From positions 1 through 26,156 of the forward strand of contig NZ_JRND01000010.1 in NCBI RefSeq assembly GCF_000758945.1: a stretch of 26,156 bases of DNA, read 5' to 3'. Positions within the stretch are counted from its first letter, which is position 1; the number at the start of each line of letters is the position of its first letter. The position numbers and the translations under genes are program-made. Origin of the DNA: Lancefieldella parvula_C. Its GTDB lineage: Bacteria > Actinomycetota > Coriobacteriia > Coriobacteriales > Atopobiaceae. A model generated the notes under the pieces. It made no database searches. It was not told the DNA's origin and saw nothing but the letters and a program-made list of their open reading frames with translations. Below are positions 22,399 to 26,156 of the stretch, one piece after another.

Positions 22399-22425
22399 AA
22401 ACGCAACATTGTGTTGCACGTCTGC

Positions 22426-22464
22426 AAAAGAGCCGCACTCCGATGTATTTGGAGTGCGGCTTTT
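22426..22464. terminator. Bidirectional-looking intrinsic terminator
   Basis: An 11-bp perfect stem (22431-22441 with 22451-22461) with AAAAG before and TTTT after it. Confidence 0.85.
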
Positions 22465-22685
22465 GCTGTTCAGGATTTATTTTTACGTTGGCGTTTGTTT
22501 TTTACTCGTTTAGCGGAAAGTCATAGGCTACGGGCAGTTGAGGGGTAATATTTAGTTAGCAAAATCTAACAAACATCAAAAGGCAAGTTCAGACACCATT
22601 TTCTGCACGTATAGTCCATAGCGTTGGTGGATTGCTTTTCAAATCAAATGACGACGTGAATGGAAAATAGAATCGAGGCGAAGCA

Positions 22686-23552
22686 ATGTCAAAGAGCGCT
22701 TCAAAGTTTCAAAAGGTGCTGATGTCGTGGGTGTATCGTGGCAAAGAGATATTTAAGCCCCTTAATACGGGTTCCGTTGATGAGCACGTGAGGTGCATAC
22801 GTGAGTATGTGGCCAATATTTTCTTCTACACTAAAGGCAGTACTACCATCATGATTGACGCAGGGTACAGCTATGATCGCCTGCAAGAAAAGATGGACTG
22901 GCTGGGAATTGACCCTAAGGATATTCAGCATATTCTAATCACTCACCTAGATACCGATCATATTGGCGCAATTGAGGCGGACAGTGACCAGCTTTTCAGC
23001 CACGCGCAGGTTTATATTGGCGATGTTGAAAACAGGTATTTAACAGGAGAAGTTCGTCGCCGTGTAATGAATGGCTGGTTCAAGCTGCCAAAGGTGATCA
23101 TTCCAAATAAAAAGAAACTTCTGCATGATGGGGAAGTGTTTGAAATTGATGGCATTAAAATCGAAACAATTTTGGTTTCTGGTCATACCTGGGGTCACGT
23201 GGTGTATCTGATTGATGACGAGTATTTATTCTCTGCCGATACCATCTGGTTTGGCGCAGACGGCGGGTATAGCTTTATCAATAAGCTTGCAGAAGACAAT
23301 AAACTGGCTGTTGAATCGCTTGCAAGGCTAGAGGGCATTCTGCGTGAGCGCGGACTTAATCCTAAAATTATCACCGGGCATACAGGCTGGGCAGACGACA
23401 TCAACTTTGTTTTTGCTCATACCGATGAGGTGTGTAACGTCAACAAACCAGTCAAAGTTCATGACCCCAAAGCTCCCTACGACGCATATGACGAGCGTGA
23501 CGACACACGCGAAAACGCGGTGAACACGCCACTTCTTCCGTGTAATCGATAG
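22686..23552 (+). CDS. MBL-fold metal-dependent hydrolase
   Basis: A 288-residue metallo-beta-lactamase-fold enzyme. Metal-site residues are HLDTDH (87-92), H167 in SGHTWGH, D185 in SADT and a late GHTGW histidine. The first motif has Asp where most members have the second His (HxDxDH instead of HxHxDH), a variant known among lactonase-like hydrolases. GAGGCGAAG lies just before the ATG. It is a single gene between terminators. A lactonase or other hydrolase role is possible; the substrate is unknown. Confidence 0.85.
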   Translation: MSKSASKFQKVLMSWVYRGKEIFKPLNTGSVDEHVRCIREYVANIFFYTKGSTTIMIDAGYSYDRLQEKMDWLGIDPKDIQHILITHLDTDHIGAIEADSDQLFSHAQVYIGDVENRYLTGEVRRRVMNGWFKLPKVIIPNKKKLLHDGEVFEIDGIKIETILVSGHTWGHVVYLIDDEYLFSADTIWFGADGGYSFINKLAEDNKLAVESLARLEGILRERGLNPKIITGHTGWADDINFVFAHTDEVCNVNKPVKVHDPKAPYDAYDERDDTRENAVNTPLLPCNR

Positions 23553-23600
23553 CGTCAGGACCTTGTCAGTATTCCGTAAGAATTACGTCAAAATTGCATC

Positions 23601-23632
23601 AAGACTCTGTCAGAAATGGCAGAGTCTTTTTT
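23601..23632 (+). terminator. Intrinsic terminator after MBL gene
   Basis: AAGACTCTG (23601-23609) pairs with CAGAGTCTT (23620-23628), followed by T-run to 23632. Confidence 0.9.
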
Positions 23633-23668
23633 AGCCAGAAAATAGTTAAAGTTTTTTAGAATTTCTCG

Positions 23669-23697
23669 TTGACATATTCCACAAGTGGAACTACTAT
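23669..23697 (+). promoter_or_regulatory. Promoter of the PadR-flavoprotein operon
   Basis: A perfect TTGACA (23669-23674) and TACTAT (23692-23697) with a 17-base spacer. One operator palindrome fills the spacer. Confidence 0.85.
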
Positions 23698-23723
23698 CGT
23701 TATAAGATATTCAACAAGTGGAA
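23677..23723. promoter_or_regulatory. Two palindromic operators for the PadR regulator
   Basis: TTCCAC-AA-GTGGAA (23677-23690) and TTCAAC-AA-GTGGAA (23710-23723) are centred 33 bases apart, about three helical turns. The first lies between -35 and -10; the second covers the transcription start side and runs up to the ribosome site. This is the layout of direct autorepression. Confidence 0.8.
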
Positions 23724-23741
23724 TATAAGGAGATGAGAGAT

Positions 23742-24299
23742 TTGCTCAAGCAGGGAATTCTTGGTCTCTTGAATTATGGAGATATGTCCGGCTACGAGAT
23801 TAAAACCATCTTTCAACAGTCGCTTAATTACTTCTGGACCGCCCAGACAAGCCAGATTTATAGAGAGCTGCAGTCGCTAGAAAAAGACAGCTGGGTTACC
23901 GCAACGCTCGTCGCTCAAAAAGGGAAGCCGGATAAAAAGGTTTTCTCGATAACTGAAGCCGGCAAAGAAGAGCTGCAGAGGTGGCTGAGGGAAGACTCTC
24001 AGTCCTCGGTGCTGCGCATTCCGCTTTTGATGCAGACGTTCTTTAGGGGCGAGTGTTCCTACGAGGAAAACCTTGCATTCTTCAAACGAATCGCAGATAA
24101 CGCCTCCTCGTTTCCTGGTGGAAGTGAGCTGGCAGCTGGCGCGGTGGCCGCTTACGCAGTGCAAATGGGTGATCCAGAGAAGGCGTTGTTCTGGCAATTT
24201 ACTATCGAGTACGGCAAGATGCACGAGGAAATGCTTAGAGCATGGAGCGAGAAGTGCATGAAGGAACTGGAGGCACACCATGAACATTCTGCTCATTAA
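23742..24299 (+). CDS. PadR-family transcriptional repressor
   Basis: About 185 residues. The N-terminal winged helix (ILGLLNYGDMSGYEIKTIF, then SQIYRELQSLEKDSWV) and the C-terminal helical dimer domain mark the PadR family with its Vir_act_alpha_C-type tail. The TTG at 23742 lies nine bases after AAGGAG. The ATG at 23733 touches that site, and a GTG at 23718 lies inside an operator; both are less likely but possible. Its 3' end overlaps the flavoprotein gene by 20 bases, so the pair is translationally coupled. It probably represses its own operon in response to a small molecule. Confidence 0.9.
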   Translation: MLKQGILGLLNYGDMSGYEIKTIFQQSLNYFWTAQTSQIYRELQSLEKDSWVTATLVAQKGKPDKKVFSITEAGKEELQRWLREDSQSSVLRIPLLMQTFFRGECSYEENLAFFKRIADNASSFPGGSELAAGAVAAYAVQMGDPEKALFWQFTIEYGKMHEEMLRAWSEKCMKELEAHHEHSAH

Positions 24300-25968
24300 C
24301 GGCAGCCCCAAGGGCAAAGCTAGCAACTCTCTGCGTCTTGCTAAGAGTTTTATCGAGGGCGTCTCTGAGCAGCACGCAAATGAAGACGTGACTGTTGAGC
24401 AGCTCAACGTTGCCGCTATGGACATCAAACCATGCAAGGGTTGCTTTCACTGCTGGAAAAACACGCCTGGCCAGTGCATTATGTCGGACGATGAAGAAAC
24501 CGTCATCCAAAAGCAGCTCTGGGCTGACCTGGTTATTTGGAGTTTTCCGCTCTACTACTTCAACGTACCTGGACTGCTGAAGAACCTTATTGATCGCCAG
24601 CTCCCCATGAGTTTGCCCTTCATGAGCGACGCAAACAGGGGATATGGAAGTGGTGCGCATGAGTCTCGCTATGACATGACAGGCAAGAAGCACGTTCTTA
24701 TCTCTACCTGCGGATTCTATTCGTCAGAGGGCAACTACGATAGCGTTACCAAGATGTTTGACCACATTCTTGGCCAGGGCAACTACGAGAGCATTTTCTG
24801 CGGCCAGGGCGAGCTCTTCCGCGTAAAAGAGCTTTCCGCACGCACCGACCGGTACCTTGCGCTTGTCAAAAAGGCTGGTACTGAGTATGCGCAGGGCGGC
24901 ATTTCTAACCAGACAAGGGCCGAGCTCAAAGTTTTGCTGTATCCAAAAGAAATGTTTGAGCAGATGGCGGACGCAAGCTGGGGAATTTCTCGTGATACAA
25001 GCGCTCAGAGCAACACAAACGCTGGCGAGAAACCCGTTGAGCAGCTACCGTTTGACCATATCTTCACCTCCCAGATGGCGGCTTTGTACGACAAGACGGC
25101 TTACGACGGAAAAGATCGCGTGCTTGAGATGAATTACACCGATCTTGGACGTAGCTACCAGATTCTGCTGGGCAAAGACGGTAGCAGGGTCTTTACTGAC
25201 GGCAGCCTCACTACCACCACAAAGCTCAACACTCCATTTGAGGTGTGGCAGTCCATTTCTCGTGGCGAGATTAGCGGACCAGAGGCGCTGGGCAAGCATC
25301 TGTATACCGTTGAGGGCGATTTTTCCTTCATGATTGATTGGGACAAGTATTTTGGTCCAACGCCTGGTAGTTCAACTAAAGCTGCGCAGGACGCGTCGGC
25401 TAAAGAAGCCGGCAACGCACGGAAAAATCCGCAGATGATTACAATGCTGCTCCCTTGGATTACCTTCTGGACTGCAACCTCGTTTGACTCTCAGGTTGGC
25501 GCCATGATTGTGCTGCTTGTTACTGCCTTGATGCCGCTGATTATGAGGAACTTCAAGTTCACCATCTGGGATAGAATCTCATTTGCCCTGGTCGGAGCAT
25601 TGTCTGCAGGCGTTTTTATGAGCGGAAATGGCGACAGCAACCTGATTGTCAATTTGGGTTACCTGGCTTTTGGTCTTATGTGGTTGGCCTCGTGCCTGAC
25701 TAAAGAACCTCTCTGCGCTGCTTACGTTAAGTACAGCTACGGTGGAGATAGTGCTTACAACAATCCGCTGTTCATGAAGACAAACTATATTTTGGCTGCT
25801 TGTTGGGGTGCTATGTACGTTTTAACTGCCATCTGGAGTTGGTTTGCAGTTCAAAATGGAGTGGGCGGCATTTTGGTTGTCGTGAACAACCTGGTTCCTA
25901 TTGGAATGGGTCTGTTTACGGCTTGGTTCCAAAAGTGGTATCCAGCTAAGATGGCAAGTGGAAAGTAA
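24280..25968 (+). CDS. Flavodoxin-fold oxidoreductase / SCP2-like / membrane-domain fusion
   Basis: A 562-residue three-part protein. Residues 1-210 are an NAD(P)H-dependent FMN-reductase fold (NGSPKGKASNS at 8-18, SFPLYYFNVPG at 88-98) with a cysteine-rich CKGCFHCWK-x5-C segment (52-66). Residues about 262-360 resemble an SCP2 sterol-carrier domain (LGRSYQILLGKDG, GEISGPEALGK). Residues about 385-555 form some six TM helices. The start lies inside the padR gene. The GGCGAGAA repeat falls in the linker at codons 249-251. Many clostridia and coriobacteria have the reductase alone; the lipid-binding and membrane parts suggest a quinone- or lipid-linked substrate. The function is unassigned. Confidence 0.82.
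   Translation: MNILLINGSPKGKASNSLRLAKSFIEGVSEQHANEDVTVEQLNVAAMDIKPCKGCFHCWKNTPGQCIMSDDEETVIQKQLWADLVIWSFPLYYFNVPGLLKNLIDRQLPMSLPFMSDANRGYGSGAHESRYDMTGKKHVLISTCGFYSSEGNYDSVTKMFDHILGQGNYESIFCGQGELFRVKELSARTDRYLALVKKAGTEYAQGGISNQTRAELKVLLYPKEMFEQMADASWGISRDTSAQSNTNAGEKPVEQLPFDHIFTSQMAALYDKTAYDGKDRVLEMNYTDLGRSYQILLGKDGSRVFTDGSLTTTTKLNTPFEVWQSISRGEISGPEALGKHLYTVEGDFSFMIDWDKYFGPTPGSSTKAAQDASAKEAGNARKNPQMITMLLPWITFWTATSFDSQVGAMIVLLVTALMPLIMRNFKFTIWDRISFALVGALSAGVFMSGNGDSNLIVNLGYLAFGLMWLASCLTKEPLCAAYVKYSYGGDSAYNNPLFMKTNYILAACWGAMYVLTAIWSWFAVQNGVGGILVVVNNLVPIGMGLFTAWFQKWYPAKMASGK
25024..25035 (+). repeat. Dispersed repeat GGCGAGAARYYC, copy inside a gene
   Basis: Reads GGCGAGAAACCC within an exact 19-base copy (25023-25041) of the word at 12805-12823. 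It encodes AGEKPVE in the interdomain linker of the flavoprotein fusion. Confidence 0.65.
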
Positions 25969-26016
25969 GCAGCTCAATCCACTACAAACTCCTACACATC
26001 AAAAGAGAGCCAGTAC

Positions 26017-26062
26017 TGAACTACCTCCCATTTCTTATGTCCAAGAAATGGGAGGTAGTTCA
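26017..26062. other. Perfect 20-bp inverted repeat after the flavoprotein gene
   Basis: Arms 26017-26036 and 26043-26062 are perfectly complementary with a six-base loop. No T-run follows on either strand. It lies 48 bases after the last gene and may terminate transcription in a factor-dependent way, protect the mRNA end or be a small repeat. The last 94 bases of the window show no gene I can support. Confidence 0.85.
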
Positions 26063-26156
26063 TATGCGGGTGATTATGATTCTGCAGCGTGTTAGCGTTG
26101 GCTTTGAGGCTTGGCGCACGAAATAGCGCGGCTTTGGTAGGTTCTGCTGAAGAATT

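Larger units (their letters stand above)
22233..22685. other. Intergenic region spanning the island right end
   Basis: The first 100 bases belong to the island and hold no gene. Then come the putative attR (22337-22347), a terminator with the GGCGAGAA repeat in its loop (22356-22398) and a second terminator (22426-22464). The remaining 220 bases up to the MBL gene contain a short GTTAG/CTAAC inverted repeat (22555-22570), but I see no convincing promoter. Confidence 0.6.

Noticed and set aside
26063..26156. Minus-strand gene entering at the window's right edge
   Set aside because: Three minus-strand frames are partly open in the last 90 bases, but none has recognisable features or enough length to support a call.

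Overview
The window looks like chromosomal DNA of an anaerobic actinobacterium of the class Coriobacteriia, most like the Atopobium/Lancefieldella group. That placement is inferred from protein character, moderate G+C and gene order, not from a database match. It carries 23 readable protein genes, one tmRNA gene (ssrA), several clear intrinsic terminators and one likely genomic island.

Left (1-6605): a sugar-acid or ketose catabolic locus. A divergent DeoR-family repressor (minus strand) faces a PTS of the ascorbate type (IIA, IIB, IIC). These are followed by a small membrane protein, a SIS-domain sugar-phosphate isomerase, a DHDPS/N-acetylneuraminate-lyase-type aldolase and a KDPG-type aldolase. 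Repeated GTTCAT/ATGAAC words in the divergent promoter region are candidate DeoR operators. The IIC gene is interrupted near its N-terminus by an in-frame TGA where the family has Gly.

Middle (6606-17750): housekeeping genes ftsE-ftsX (FtsE with a long acidic N-terminal extension), rnr, a TPR-like gene, smpB, a rubredoxin-like gene and a YoaK/DUF1275 membrane protein. Between ftsX and rnr lies a catabolic cassette of LysR regulator, APC permease and metal-dependent amidohydrolase.

Right (17750-26156): ssrA is followed by a stretch of about 4 kb that looks like an island. An 11-bp copy of the tmRNA 3' end recurs at 22337-22347. Inside are decayed reading frames and a two-gene BcgI-like restriction-modification system: a nuclease-methylase A subunit and a two-TRD specificity B subunit. 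Beyond the island are an MBL-fold hydrolase and an autoregulated-looking PadR gene coupled to an unusual flavodoxin/SCP2-like/six-TM fusion.

Across the window an 8-mer, GGCGAGAA, occurs 12 times on the two strands by hand count. Eight copies share the longer consensus GGCGAGAARYYC. Several sit in intergenic hairpins or terminators, which suggests an undescribed dispersed repeat or uptake-like signal. TGA is nearly absent as a stop codon: 1 of 23 genes, and that one lies in the island.
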